Assembly: GCA_022702545.1 (NCBI GenBank)
Contig: JAHRBC010000008.1
Coordinates: 2,170,001 to 2,234,000 of the forward strand
DNA length: 64,000 bases
Source: Phycomyces nitens
Taxonomy: Eukaryota; Mucoromycota; Mucoromycetes; Mucorales; Phycomycetaceae
Direction: 5' to 3'
A program made the translations under genes and the position numbers. Position 1 is the stretch's first letter, and every line of letters starts with the position of its first letter. Under the pieces are notes generated by a model, which was given only the letters and a program-made list of their open reading frames with translations, had not been told where the DNA came from and did not search any database. Positions 22,920 through 35,100 of the stretch are shown one piece after another.

Positions 22920-24102
22920 ATGGTTAACCAAAGAAGAACAATTGCTCCTCGTCCTGCTACTGCTGACATGGATCTGATATTGGAAAAGCTTGTTGCCATG
23001 GAGAACAAGATGACCATTATGGAAGGCGAGATGGTGACATCAAACGCCAGACTTGTAACGATGGATTCCAGACTTGGTGTCATTATTGTAGGAAACCGTG
23101 AGACTATCACTGCCATTGATAATTTCGTTGAGGCTGCTCCTGCTGCTCCTGCTGCTCCTGCTGCTCCTGTTGCCTCCACCAGTGCAACTAGCAATGTTGT
23201 TGTGACGGATCCCATTGCTTTGTCAAACCCCAGCAAGAGAGTTTCCACAGAGGTTTATGTAAGTATTATACTAAAGAGCAAAGACTATACTATCAGTTTG
23301 TTAACTTTTATATATTATTAGGCTGCGATCCGCAAATTCATGTGGAATCCAAAGTTTCGGTCAACTGTCCCAGCAGAAGTAGAGGCCAACAACGATAAGC
23401 CCAGGTGGAACACCGATGTTCACTTCAACGTGACTCCCAACAAGGAGTTGGTTGATCGAATGCTCGTCTACCTGGGGCGCAAGTTTGCTGGCGACGGAAT
23501 GAGGCAAAAGGATCTTCGTGAGAGGCTCCACAAGAATTTCATTAGTAGATGCCGAAAAGTGAGAGAGTCTCCTGCTGTGAGGGCTGCGTTGAACAGACGT
23601 TCACGAAGATCTGGTCGTGCAAACGAAGTAAGTTGTTTGCAATATATTAAAAATCTATTAAACACATATTAATAATAATATTTGTAGAACTATGCTCGTC
23701 GTTTGGCAGCATATGACAATAACAGGGCTGAGATCAACCAGGAGATGGGTTGGAACTGCATAGGTGCACTCCAAAAGGGAGCAATGTCCGAGGGAGAATC
23801 AGATGACGAAGTCTCTGAAGCAGGAAGAAGACGTGTGGTTCGCACAATTCGCCCAAGTTGGAGAAGCAATGAAGTGAGTTGTTGAGCTGATTATAAATAG
23901 TATATTGAATGACTGTAGATTACTGATGCGCAATTGATAGTTTAACCGATTCATCCAAGTCGTTGACAGATTCGTTGATCTCCAACTTGGAGCAAATGCT
24001 CATCAAATGTTGTCAAGGGTTTATGCCAGAACTGTGGACGTGGCAGTCCCGACTAATTTTAATCCCAGTCTTCCTCAGTGGGCTCTTAGACATGGGCTTT
24101 AA
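22920..24102 (+). CDS. CACTA accessory gene, four exons (copy 1, intact)
   Basis: Exons 22920-23258, 23322-23627, 23688-23873 and 23941-24102 join in phase 0 at canonical GT-AG introns of 60-67 bp; AATAAA overlaps the stop. The protein (about 330 residues) starts with a coiled-coil-like segment (DLILEKLVAMENKMTIMEGE), then an Ala-Ala-Pro repeat (four units). Exon 2 is a basic conserved region (MWNPKFRST... RCRKVRESP... RRSRRSGRA). An acidic stretch follows, then PSWRSNE and a C-terminal helix region. By position it could be the TnpA-like DNA-binding partner of the transposase; that role is inference. Exon 2 is exactly 306 nt, as in the divergent copy 3. Confidence 0.8.
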
Positions 24103-24223
24103 TAAAATATTTTTTATCTATCCATCTATTTTTTTTGACACGCATTACGTTTTGACAACATTTATAAAGGCAATGCTATTTCTGTTTGTTTTTTATGAAA
24201 GAGAAAAGATATTTATTTATTTA

Positions 24224-27200
24224 TTATATGCAAAGCTTTTTGGGCAAAGGGATGACCAGCATCCTCTTCACGCCATTTCGGCTTGTGTGCGTGGCAGTCG
24301 CAACTTCTAAAAGAAGGCGATGCACTGGCAAGATGCACTCATGACTGGGGGAGAAAAGCCGGGCAAACATATATCAACACCTTCATCCTCACGCGAACGA
24401 TCATAGGACACACCATACCATCTCACAAAGGCGAAAACATGCTGACTTTGATATGATTGGCGATTTGGACGAACAGAGGCAGAGAGAGGCGGCGTAAAGT
24501 TGTGGACAAACATATACTGTATTTGTCCAGTATATGCAGTCTGGTTCTCACCCGTACTAGTGCCAAACAAAGCTTGAATATATGATCCACCCTTGCCAGA
24601 GCCATTGTGACCATGATAGATCTGCCCAAGAAGATTGATTGACTTTATCTTTGTTATCTGATTGTCGACAAACAGCAAAGAAGAAGTGGCGTATTGATAG
24701 CTCTCCAGCTCAGAAATGTCATAAGTATCCTTATAATACTCCAACAAATGAGGATAGTCGCCATCACTCATTGCTGTTGCTGGCCTAGCTTGGAGAGGAA
24801 ACGCAGAGGGTGGAAGAGGCTCATTACCCTTGATCGGGAATTCGGAATCTTGGGATGCATCCACAAAATTTTGAATTCGGAATGGGCGTCGTGTTGGTGC
24901 AGGTGCAGGTGCAGGTGGAGACAAGGTGGCAAAGGACGAAGAAAGTTTGGCTAAGAGAGGAAGGAAAGGAGCAGATACTGATGACTTGAGGATGGCATTC
25001 GTATAGTCCTCCTTGTACGAATTCTAGACAAATGTTTTCATAAATGTTGACTCGAACCCGTCTCTTCTGTTTGTCTCGATGTTCTTCAACAACCCATTGT
25101 ATCTCTCAAACCCAAAGAGCCAATAGCCGTACACTGGTCCAAAATCACGAATGGTCTCGCGAAGATGGAGGTGTAGGTGCATATTGCAGGTGAGGACAGT
25201 GTGTGGGTATTGTTGTTCGCAGGCTTGACCAAATTTCTCCAGGTGACTATGGGCTTCATCAAGTTCGTCAAAAGTGATGGCTGGCTTTATCAAGAGGCGG
25301 CAGGCGTCGACAAAGCTAATCCAATTCTTGAACTTGGCAGCAGGGAGAACGGTCTTCAACAGAGTAGGGGAGTAAACAAGCACCCAGGATTTCCACTCGT
25401 CGGCCTTCATATGGGGAAATCCCTTCCCAATCTTCGTCTTCAACACTGCGTAATCCGCAGGCAACACCATGGTCTCTGCCACCCTCTGCATCTCACGAAG
25501 ATTGTTGTCTGTGATCAGACCACTGGCAGTCCACGTCTCGACCATCCTCTTCGCCGTTCCCAGGAATAGGTTGTGCATGGGATCAATGATCGTTCCACGT
25601 ACTAGATCAAAGTATCCAAGGCGATGCAACTGCGACCATCGAACACCATTTTCGACCTCCAGCTGATGCCTTTCTGAGGGCGTACTTGCACTCTTCCACT
25701 CCTCAGCATGCACCCGGTTTTGAGCACCATTTGCAAGTCTCCACGCACAGAAATCAAAACCACGAAAATCGACATTGTTTGTCCCTTCCAAGCGAGAGAA
25801 ACTACGACTGCATTTGTAGCATGCATGGGTACTGTTATGAGACGTGAATCCACTGGTTTTCCTGGCGGCAGGGATATCACATGCAACCATGAAGAGTGCA
25901 GCACGGACAGTTACTCCACTTGGGTTTTCATAACTTGGAATGGCCATTCCAACATACAGCTGCTCCAACTCGTCGACCAAGGGCTTGAGGTAGTTGTTAA
26001 TCTCCTCTGATCTTGGTTCTTTTGGCCCAGGCATCAGACCAACAAGAATCACGTTCTCTGCCTTGAACCTATCCTCTCGAGGCAAATTGTTGATTGCGAG
26101 GTAAATTGCTCCAGAGGAATGGCTGATACCATCGAATGGCTGAAACCAATCAATGTTGAGAGTCAACATGAGTGAGCGCGAGTCTTCAACAAAGGGAACG
26201 CCGTTCTTGTCCTTCAACCCCTTCCACATCGCACCATCATAAACGTCGCACATTGTATCAACGATCTTCAACTCCTGGTTCCATTGTCTGATCTTGCTTT
26301 CGAAATCCGGGCGGAGGAAAAGGACTCTCAACGCCTGCTTGACGGACTGGTAGTTGTATTGACGTTTTGGGACTAAAGCACCAGATGATGATTGCTTCAT
26401 CAATTGGCAACCACATGGAGAAACGGAACCGAGCTTGGCGGAACTGCACTGAAGGGGAGCAGACCCAGCTTCCTCATAAACCGTGTGGCAATCCTGGCAC
26501 ACAACGAATCTCTTTACACCCTTGGTCAAGGCAGTGAAACCCGTCATGCTTTGGAGACCAGAAAGGCTTGAAGGCAATTGGAAGTCCTGTCCGTAAATCG
26601 TCAAGAGTTTGTTGATGAACTCAATCAAGACAACAGCACCCTTATCGACCACATAACGGGATGCAAACAGAACAACGAAAATGGCAATTGCCCTGTGCAC
26701 TGGGTTTTCGGGCATACCAGGAGTAGCAAAAGGGTCTATTATTTAAAAAGGAAAATTATTAACACTCAATTTTTGCTTGCTTTTGTATTGTAGCTATTCT
26801 ATACTGACCTTCACTGTCAAACTCCTCGACCTCAATCTCTTCATCATCGGCTTCATCATCGCTGTCATTGTCAGAGTCATCGGTGATTTCGGCGCCATCG
26901 CCATTGGCCTCATTGTCAACTGAATCATCGTCAGACATCGGGACGGAATCCAAAAATGGTAGGCCGACCTGACCATCCGTTTCCATGGATTCGGATTGAG
27001 AGGTCGGGATTGCTACAAATATAGAATACATTAGTTTATTGCCCTGTACTGGTTTTCAAATAAATATTTTTTACCCTCAACATCAACGTCCATCACGGCA
27101 CTTTGTGTGCCTGAGTTCAATTAAAGGCTAATGGTTATTATTGCGCAGCAAAGATAAAATTAATATTGAAAATAACATACTGTTTTCAAAATCCAAGACT

Positions 27201-27328
27201 TCTTCAAATCTTGCTCTTTTGGCATGACGCTGGGAAGTGCGCTTGGATACAATAGAGAATCCTTGCTGGTTGTTGTTGCATTTGTTGCAGTAACAGGCAG
27301 TGTTGTTAAGAGCGGAAATAGAAGACAT
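24224..27328 (-). pseudogene. tnp2-type (Transposase_21) CACTA transposase, copy 1
   Basis: Probable transposase. Exon 1 (from 27328) encodes a Cys-rich motif (CYCNKCNN...RH). A tiny exon and an acidic Asp/Glu/Ser-rich exon (about 26815-27015) follow, then the long exon from about 26730. The long exon holds CQDCHTVY, the conserved core LMLTLNIDWFQPFDG, NLPREDRFKAENVILVGLMPGP, EINNYLKPLVDELEQLY, ACDIPAARK, a CYKC zinc motif and IIDPMHNLFLGT, all matching Pfam Transposase_21. Two lesions: TAG at 25024-25026, where copy 2 has CAG, and a one-base contraction in the G run at 24347-24351 (5 bases; copy 2 has 6). Confidence 0.88.
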
Positions 27329-27642
27329 TGTTTATATGATTCGATTGTGAGATAAAAAAGGAAACAAGTGCTACATATTTTAATTTGCTGTCATTTTATA
27401 GATGAAAAAAAAGCTATTGTTTTTTAATCTTTTGCCCGAACCAATAGGATGGATTAGAATTACACTTTTTATTTGAAGTAAAAAAAATATCTGAGATGAA
27501 AAAAAGCTCTATATTTCCACTACCCTTTTGCCACATTGATACAATGCTAAATTTGGGAGTTTTTCCAGTGGGCCTGTTCCGGGCCCTTGGTCCAGATTCA
27601 TGGTCGAAACCGAACCTGTCCACAACACACGTGTCACAATAT

Positions 27643-28468
27643 TGACGCGTGTGTGTTTTGGTTGTGTGTGTATGAATAACCAAAGGTCAAAGAAAATAGA
27701 AATATTCGAAACAAAAACTAACAGTTCAACTTAGCCCCAAAATACTGGCAATTATTGAATGTTCAGATAAATGAAACAAAGATTTCTTTCAAGACAGAAA
27801 ATTGATCACAGAATAGATGTTGTTTATTGATTGAAAATAAGGTGTCTTTTATAGACAATCCTTTTGAATAAAAATATGAGAAAATAAAATAAGGAAAAAA
27901 CCACAACATAATGAATGAGTCATTTGTTGGGAAAAACGAGAGGATAGTAAAATAATAATAAGAGATTTGGATAAGAAGAAATAAGAAGAAAGGAAAATAG
28001 TAAAACTAGATGTGAATAGTACGGATCCGCGAATCAGAGAAGGAGAAAAGAGAAATAAAAGAGACAAGATGTTGGTTGGCGATTTCCAACGAATGACAAA
28101 AGAGGAAATGTAAGGAAGTGGTTGTTTAAATGTGATAGATGTTGACAGAAGGTTGAGGTGAGAAGGGTAAACGCAAGTTTGTACAAAGAACAAGGTAAAA
28201 ACATCACTTGCGATTTTTCGTGTACATGCGTACATGAATAAGGTTTGGTGGGAAAATGCGACAGGCTTACCAACCCTCTCAACTAACCAAGGCACCAATT
28301 TCCAATGTCACGTGCTCCGTGATTTAGGCCAGGCTTTCCATGCCGGCCTTCCACCTTCCGACCATGCGGACCGGACCAAGCTCCTAGGCCCTTCGGTCGG
28401 ACTGGCCGGACTGGTCGGACCAAGGCGAGATTCGGGGTTCTGGCGATCACCCCACCACAACCGCTTCA
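27643..28468 (-). mobile_element. Solo LTR, family B, second from tRNA-Lys (826 bp)
   Basis: Plus-strand ends are TGACGCGTGTGTG and CCGCTTCA, flanked by ATAT at 27639-27642 and 28469-28472. It has the same length (826 bp) as the family B LTR at 57719-58544 and is its reverse complement apart from scattered differences. TATA and AATAAA order shows the minus strand is sense. Confidence 0.88.
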
Positions 28469-28472
28469 ATAT

Positions 28473-29152
28473 TGATGCGTGATGTGTTTGTATGGTTGTG
28501 TATGGTAACCGAACGGGCGACAAATAAAATATATAAAAGAAACAATGAAAGAACCAGTAAAAGACTAACGAAACTCAACAGAAATATCCCCAAAATGACC
28601 GGGCAAAATATAACTGCTCTTCAGAGATCGAGAGCTTAAACTCAAAAGAATAAAATAACTATAAAATTGATCATAAAACTGACTGATAATATTTATTCAT
28701 TAGAAAAGAATGTCTTTTATAGACAAAGAAAATAACTAAAAGAATAACCAAAAAATGAAATAATAAAATAATAAAATGATGCCATCAAGGCCAAAGGAAA
28801 AATATAATAAAAAAAAAATACTATAACATAGTAAAGAAAGGGGTAAGACAAAGAAGTAGGGGAAATAAACTAAAGAAGTACAGAATGGTGCAATCCTGCA
28901 AGAAAGTGAGAAAGGATTCACAAAGGAAATATAAAAGGAAAGAGTATAAAAAAGGAAATAATAAAATGTGATAAAATAAAATAAAAAAAAATTGAAAAGA
29001 AAGAGAAATAAAGAAACTCGGGGATCGGCCATCCTTACTTGGCTCGGACTTCTTCTTCGGACTGGTCTGGCCTCCGACCCCTCCTAGGCCTGTTCCGGGC
29101 CCTTGGTCCGGCTTTATGGTCGAAACCGAATTTGCCCACAACACACGTGTCA
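28473..29152 (-). mobile_element. Solo LTR, family A, nearest to tRNA-Lys (680 bp)
   Basis: Plus-strand ends are TGATGCGTGATGTG and CACACGTGTCA, with ATAT on both sides (28469-28472, 29153-29156). The sense strand is minus: a TATAAAA inside 28711-28725 is followed by AATAAA. The end lies 9 bp from the tRNA-Lys 5' end. Confidence 0.9.
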
Positions 29153-29161
29153 ATATGTGAA

Positions 29162-29234
29162 GCCCGGCTAGCTCAATCGGTAGAGCGTGAGACTCTTAAT
29201 CTCAAGGTTGGGGGTTCGACCCCCCCGTTGGGCT
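29162..29234 (+). tRNA. tRNA-Lys (CTT)
   Basis: Full cloverleaf: acceptor arm GCCCGGC/GTTGGGC, D-arm GCTCAATCGGTAGAGC, anticodon loop ACTCTTAAT with anticodon CTT, and a T-arm GGGGGTTCGACCCCC. A T run just downstream can end RNA polymerase III transcription. No intron. Confidence 0.96.
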
Positions 29235-29251
29235 TTTGTTTTTGTTATTTA

Positions 29252-29600
29252 TGTCGTTCCTGATCTAGGCTGTTATTGTTGTGCCTGAATTAATGTGTCA
29301 AGTCTTGACTGGGTGTATCTTGCTAATGCTTGACTTAGATAAGTTTTGCAATAGATCACCACCAACTAGGACGTTTAGGATAAATAGGAATATAGAGAAT
29401 TGAATGCTTTTTATTGTTACAAATCATTGTAGTATTTATACAGATTGTGTGTTCTTTGTAACACAATGGTTGTTGCCTCCTCCTCTCCAACTCCTTCAGA
29501 TGTGGTATTGGCTCTCCGAGCCGCGCTTTTATTTATTGTTGATTTTTGTTATACCCTACTCTTTACATCTTTCCAAGCCGTGCAACGTGGACAACTTTAA
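29252..29600. mobile_element. LTR-like sequence 3' of tRNA-Lys (family E, right end uncertain)
   Basis: Starts TGTCGTTCCTGATCTAGGC, 17 bp after the tRNA. This start is shared with the LTRs 3' of tRNA-Tyr and near tRNA-Glu and resembles the solo LTR at 7353. The shared internal run ATGCTTTTTATT suggests minus-strand sense. The right end was not identified before the DIRS gag region begins. Confidence 0.5.
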
Positions 29601-29604
29601 ATGA

Positions 29605-30426
29605 ATGTCAATGCCCTTACCAGCGAACAGATTATGGAACTCCTTGAGCTTGCCCGTAAGCTCAAGAGATCGATTCGCAGTCTATGACCTCCCAAAAGAG
29701 ATCCTGGAAGAAATGGACAACACTCCCCGTAAAGGGCTCAATGCTAATGTCCTCAGACTCATGAAAGACTCCCTCACATACGAAGGAGAAAGCTGGACAA
29801 AAGGAGGAGCAATTAACAAGATCTTCACTCCACAACTTAAAAAGTCGCACGTGGATGCCCTTACCGTCGTACAGGGCCGATACAAGGATGCAGACAAACT
29901 TCGAACAACAGCCAGCCTCGCAACAGAAATCTATGATGACATTAAAGTCATGGTCGACAGAAATGACAGTTCTGAAGAAATGCTCAGGAACGTCCTTGAA
30001 AAAACACAACGCTTGGCAATCTTTGGGTATGTTACAGCAAAGAACGCAGACAAAGACACCAAAGAGCTTGTCATGCGATCCCTCAATCTCCCATCAAAAG
30101 TCAAGTATCTCGAGAATGAAGACGATGAAGGGGACCGAGAATTGGTGTTCTCTTCCGACATGGTCGAAAAGATCCACCAATATGAGTATGAGGAGTCTGT
30201 CCTCAAAGCAGCTACTCAACCTTGCTCAGGCAACAACAATGGCTTTCAGTGCGGAGGATATAAAAAAAGTGGCCAGGGTTTTCACCGGGGTCGGGGTTTC
30301 CACAACGGGCGGAAACAAAGCTTCAACGGCCAACACAGGGGCGGACACCAAACCAACTCTTCAAGCCCAGGTACCAGCCAAGGCCAGTACCAGCAGCCAA
30401 CTCAACAACCACAATCACACCAGTGA
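29605..30426 (+). CDS. DIRS gag-like protein
   Basis: About 270 residues. The central part is helical and charged (KEILEEMDNTPRKGLNANVLRLMKDSL...). The C-terminus is Gly/Arg/Gln-rich (FHRGRGFHNGRKQSFNG), as expected for nucleic-acid binding. An upstream ATG at 29601 in a different frame gives MNVNALTSEQIMELLELARK, which looks more like a natural amphipathic N-terminus. A frameshift near 29665-29685 may therefore have moved the true start. The stop at 30424 overlaps the next frame. Confidence 0.6.
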   Translation: MSMPLPANRLWNSLSLPVSSRDRFAVYDLPKEILEEMDNTPRKGLNANVLRLMKDSLTYEGESWTKGGAINKIFTPQLKKSHVDALTVVQGRYKDADKLRTTASLATEIYDDIKVMVDRNDSSEEMLRNVLEKTQRLAIFGYVTAKNADKDTKELVMRSLNLPSKVKYLENEDDEGDRELVFSSDMVEKIHQYEYEESVLKAATQPCSGNNNGFQCGGYKKSGQGFHRGRGFHNGRKQSFNGQHRGGHQTNSSSPGTSQGQYQQPTQQPQSHQ

Positions 30427-32147
30427 TTGTACCGGTCCACCAGGACCACTACTCAGTGCCTTTGGATGGGATTCCACCAGGGGGTCGTTTAGGGCACTTT
30501 GTCCAGGCATGGGACAGACAGACAAACCACCAATGGCCGAAGAGGGTGGTCAAGGAGGGTTTCCGGATCCAATGGACGAGGACTCCACGTCCGTGGAAGA
30601 ACAGACCTTTCAACCTGTCAGAAAGTGACCAAGGGGAGGTAGACGCCGCCGTCACCAAGTTTATCCAAGCGGGCGTTGTCGAATATTCCCCAGAACAAAG
30701 CCACGAGTTCTTATCAAACATGTTCATTGTGCACGAAGCAGACAAGAAAAGGCCAATTCTAGACTGCAAAGGAATAAATCAATACGTACAGTGCAAGCAC
30801 TTCAAGATGGAGGGTGTTCCCGCATTGAGAGAGATGATTCTCCCGGACGACTTACTTACAAAGATCGACCTGAAGGATGCCTACGTGGTAGTGCCTATTC
30901 ACCAGGAGTCTTGCAGGTTTCTTACCTTCCAACACAAGGGTACCGTATATCAGTACCGTTCCTTGCCTTTTGGCCTCAGTGTGGCTCCGCGTGTCTTCTC
31001 CAAGCTCATGAGATATGCATTAGAACCACTGAGACAGAAAGGGGTTTGCCTAGTCTACTACCTAGATGACATATGCTTGTTGGGGAGAGATAAGACCGAG
31101 ATCGAATCACATACAAAACAAGTCATTCATCAACTGACGTCGTTGGGATTCATCATAAACTGGAAGAAGAGCGTTCTGACACCCTTGACCAAGCAAGACT
31201 TTTTGGGGTTCACATTCGACACAAGGCGAATGATGTTAACAGTGCCCAAAGTGAAATTGAGCAAGCTCAAGTCCCGCCTCCAACAGGCCACAGCCCAAAC
31301 AAGGTCCTGTTGGTGGATTGCTTCTCTTTTGGGGAAGATCACAGCTATGATTCCAGCGATTGGGGATGCACTGCTCAAGATCAGATATTTGCAAAGGGAT
31401 TTGGCGAGAGCACTGCGGACAAGTTCAGCACGATGGGAAGCGCCATGCAAGATGTCGAACGAGGCAAAGGAGGAGGTTCGATGGTGGCATACACTGGCCA
31501 AAACCAAGAATGGGTTGCCCATACACCAACCACCAGCTCTACCACCAAGTGTCACAGTGTATGTAGATGCCTTGGATACGGGGTGGGGGGTGACCTCAGA
31601 ACAGATAGAGACATCAGGGTTCTGGTGACCTCAGGAAAAAGATCTATCCATAAATGTCCGCGAACTTATGACTATTCTCTTTGCGGTCAAGCTCCATGCT
31701 TCAAGAAACAGAAACTTGACAATCCAGATATTCTCAGACAACATAACGGCTATAAAATATTCCTCGAAATCGGGGGGTACGGCATCCGCAATTCTTCAAG
31801 GCATTGCATTGGAGATAAGAGAGATAACTTGCAAATTTCAAATCAATCTCAGGGTAAACTATATTGCTGGGGTGAAAAATGTGCAAGCGGACACATTGAG
31901 CAGACAGAGGCGACCAGTTCACGAGTGGAAGCTTCCACAGAGATTCTTCAACGACATAACCACCAGATGGGGACGAATGAAGATAGATGCGTTTGCTGCC
32001 CGGCACAACAACAGAGTACCAGTGTATTGGAGTTGGAAACCGGATCCACAGGCGGCAGCTCACGATGCATTCAAACAAGTCTGGCCAAAAACAGGGCTGT
32101 ATCTGCACCCTCCTTGCACTACAAAAATTGAGTGGTTTCATTCATAA
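30423..32147 (+). pseudogene. DIRS reverse transcriptase / RNase H (one in-frame stop)
   Basis: RT motifs: RPILDCKGINQYV, LLTKIDLKDAYVVVPI, RSLPFGLSVAPRVF and the catalytic YYLDD near 31060, with LGFTF after it. RNase H follows (YVDALDTGWG, then SDNITAIKY and ADTLSRQ). The DIRS-typical block MKIDAFAARHNN... YWSWKPDPQAAAHDAF is at about 31980-32075. A TGA at 31626-31628, after SGFW, interrupts an otherwise continuous frame. ORF2 overlaps gag, so expression probably needs reinitiation or frameshifting. Confidence 0.85.
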
Positions 32148-33870
32148 CAAACTACTATATTATCTTACCATTAGTAGACTGAAGTTAAACATAATAAACT
32201 TTTTTATTTTTGACGGCGATTATATTATTCAATATGTTCTATTGGATAGAATAATAAAGTAGAGCCTTTTAGATGTCATATTTGTTTGTGATTTATTTCT
32301 ACTTCTTGTAACTATATCATTAAATTAATTGGAGTAGAAATAATAAACAAATCAATTATTATCATGTTTATTCTCATAAGAAGGAAGAGAAATATGACCA
32401 GTATGCTTGCAAGTAAATAAGTTGACTGAAGATAATGAATTGTCTTATAGTTTTATTATTATTTAACAGCATTGTGTACACTCTTGTTCTATATCTAAAC
32501 ATCTTTTTCAACCTAATAAACTATAAATTACAAAGATATGAAAATGACGGCAGGCATATTCTTTTGGATTATCATTTTTATTGCCCGCATTTTATCAGGG
32601 TCAAACAGCCTTTTAATACAAAGTATTTGTTTTTCCTTTTTATTTTTTATATTCTTTTGTGCCTAAATATTACCGCAAAATACTCTGGTAATTAATTCTT
32701 TTCTTTCTCTTGTGAATATATTTTTTACTCAATATATTTTATTATTCATAGGTAACTGCTTATAAATATATTATGGGGCTCTCTATTGCACTTGGCTGTA
32801 TATCCAAAGGTAAGATCATATTATGCTAAAGCTATTCTTTATTAACCAAATCACTCTTTTATATATAGCCACAAATTCTATTTTTCTATCTATCTCAATA
32901 TAATATTCTGGTAAACCTTTTATATTATAAATATGTCCTCTTTAATAACATCTATAACAGACATCTTGCTATGCTCTTATATTGATTCCCGATTGAAATT
33001 ATCTGGCCATTCCAATGGCTATATCTTGTAAGTAAACTAATATTTTAGTATTACATATTGTTTATCTACAAATATTAATATATATCTATTAGACAATAAT
33101 CATTTGTTGGTATATTACAGAGAGTCTATCAAATGTTCTATTTATTATATTAAAAATGTAAGTATAAGAATGAATGATTTATATAAAAATAATTTACTAA
33201 CAATCTTCTCTTTTACTTTTAGACAGTATTGGCTTTCTCTCAGCTAGGTAAGTATCCTGGCTCTATTAAGAACCAGTTGATGGTGCTGACCAAGAAATAT
33301 CGATTGGTAGAATAGATATACCAAAGAAATAATCTAGAGACTAGAATATATAGCGCAAATGTATTTTTTATCAAATAAAACAAAAAATAAAAATTTTCAG
33401 AATCTATTGCTCCAAAAAACAATAAACCAGAGAGGCTTGTTTGCATAGAATAACTACAATTACCTTGCAATAGTCTACAATCATCCTTGATGGACTGTTA
33501 AAACATATTATAAAACCCACTATAAAATATAATGAAAGATAAAACTGGTTGTTTGTAAGTGGTCAATCTCCCTGACACAAACTGTCTGTGTATCGTAAAA
33601 TACAATGCAAAAAAGGGTAGATCGACTAGGAATATATTGTGGCTACAATGTATATTTAAGTTTTGCACTGTTTGAGGGCATTTAAATATTCTACATTGGA
33701 TTCTTGTACACCAGTAGGTAGGATGATTCAGTTCACTCCCATATCTTTTTAGTCTACTACAGATCACGATTATATATTACCAAAAGCATAGTAAAACTAT
33801 ACAATTAAGTAGCTTATTTTATAAGTTTTATCTACATAATACTCTTAGACTTTTGTAGTGTTGGAAGTTG
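32148..33870. other. AT-rich region with a run of intron-like signals, no resolved gene
   Basis: On the plus strand from about 32690 to 33250 there are repeated donor/acceptor pairs (for example CAAAG|GTAAGA to TATATAG, ATCTT|GTAAGT to CTATTAG, AAAAT|GTAAGT to TTTTTAG). They separate exon-sized pieces of 25-70 bp. I could not join them into one open frame. It may be a decayed small gene like the third gene of the CACTA elements. The rest is featureless. Confidence 0.35.
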
Positions 33871-33989
33871 CACTGCAAAAAAATGTACGATTCCCAGATG
33901 TGATAGTAAGTGAAATCCCGAGGCAAATAAATAAAAAATCCTAGAATTAAATAGAAATATTACTCTCCAGATATGAATGACAAGTCATA

Positions 33990-35100
33990 TGAGATGTTGC
34001 AGTAATTTGGCAGATATAATGCTCTAGTTTTGGGCATGTCGGCTCATTAACCTCAAGGAGGTACAGAACTGTAACTGAAAGTGTATATTTTATCTCTTTT
34101 CAGTATAACGTTACATGGATTATTATTTCAAGGTCAATAATAAGATCTATTTTTGACAGATCAAGATTCAACTTTCATTACTTTCCCTTGTCTATCCATT
34201 CAACTATCTTCCACCAGACGTGTATTTATTGGCTGTTTAATATTTTTGAGGCTTTGAATACTTTCAATTGGTAATTTATTATATACTTCTTTATAATAGA
34301 TTATGGCAAATAGTTTACGAATATGTTTTTATTGATAAAATTTTTTCTCATAATATACAGCCTAGTAATTTAGTCTAGATTCATGGCTATAGCTATATTC
34401 ACGGTATACTTATGTTTATCTTTTTAAAACATGGGTCGAGAGCATGGCCGACTCTTTAACTACTGCTTTGAATGGCTGAAGTGGTTGACAGAACAGAGTA
34501 GATGCTCCATATCTTGAGAGCGAATTTTCAGGCATACCAAACAGTATTTCATGATAGATAATGATATAGCCATCAAAAAATGTGTACGTGTAATAGAAAA
34601 GATATCTATATTTTCTGTTAGAAAAGTAATAGGAATGACTGATTACTTACCAAGACAAACTGGTTTGTTGGGTATTCCATATCTTTGTTAAAACGCGGCA
34701 ATTTTGTTTAATATAAAGAGCTGATAGTAAAGACAGAATATATTAGTATTAATAGTGATAAAATATTCAAACATACCAAGTACATTCCCTCCATTCAACT
34801 TCATCATTGTCATCTTTGGCCATTGCAATTGAAAGGATTTGTTTTTGAATCTACAAGATGAAGATTACTGATTAGCAACAGCAATAAAAAATAGTGCGCC
34901 TATTTACGTTTTTCTTGTGTAAGCATGAATAAAAGTGACTATAGGACATCTTTTAGATAATTGAAAAAATGTTAAAGGTTGTTTTTAATTGCGTGAAAAA
35001 ATTTTAAATACTTACCAGAGAGTATAAAAGAAGCAAAAAGAAAAAGAAAGAGAAAAAGGGAAAATTGGGAAAAAAGAATCCATATGCATTTTTAGATTAT
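33990..35100 (-). other. Third gene region of CACTA copy 3 (unresolved)
   Basis: In the same position and orientation as in copy 1. A Phe/Leu-rich stretch (minus strand, about 35030-35090) ends at a CTCTCTG|GTAAGT donor near 35020, paralleling the hydrophobic exon of copy 1. Another donor, GTCTTG|GTAAGT, lies near 34650. Exons could not be joined and no product is named. Confidence 0.35.

Larger units (their letters stand above)
21225..27570. mobile_element. CACTA-like DNA transposon, copy 1 (6346 bp)
   Basis: Termini are CACTGCAAAAA on the left and, inverted, CACTGGAAAAA on the right, flanked by 3-bp GGC duplications (21222-21224, 27571-27573). The related LTR at 28473-29152 shows the uninterrupted target CTAGGCCTGTT. 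A CACT(A/G) terminus with a 3-bp duplication is the CACTA/EnSpm signature. It holds three gene regions: the third gene (-), the accessory gene (+) and tnp2 (-). The first two are divergent; the last two are convergent. Confidence 0.93.
20621..27638 (-). mobile_element. Solo LTR, family A, third from tRNA-Lys, split by CACTA copy 1
   Basis: The LTR occupies 20621-21224 and 27574-27638. The two parts align with the uninterrupted family A LTR at 28473-29152. Plus-strand ends are TGATGCGTCATG and CACGTGTCACA. ATAT precedes it (20617-20620) and follows it (27639-27642). The sense strand is minus, with TATA in TGTCTATAAAAGACA. Confidence 0.85.
29601..32147 (+). mobile_element. DIRS-like retrotransposon fragment (gag, RT and RNase H; recombinase missing)
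   Basis: A gag-like frame overlaps an RT-RNase H frame, as in DIRS-1-type elements. The tyrosine recombinase, methyltransferase region and the split terminal repeats of DIRS are absent, so this is a truncated copy. It begins about 370 bp downstream of tRNA-Lys. Confidence 0.8.

Noticed and set aside
25708..26010. Plus-strand frames inside the CACTA transposase (also 37425-38811)
   Set aside because: They are antisense to the conserved Transposase_21 domain and carry no motifs.
28736..29153. Hydrophobic minus-strand proteins (also 20855-21267, 58473-58962)
   Set aside because: These are T-rich parts of family A LTRs; they end at LTR boundaries and have no conserved frame.
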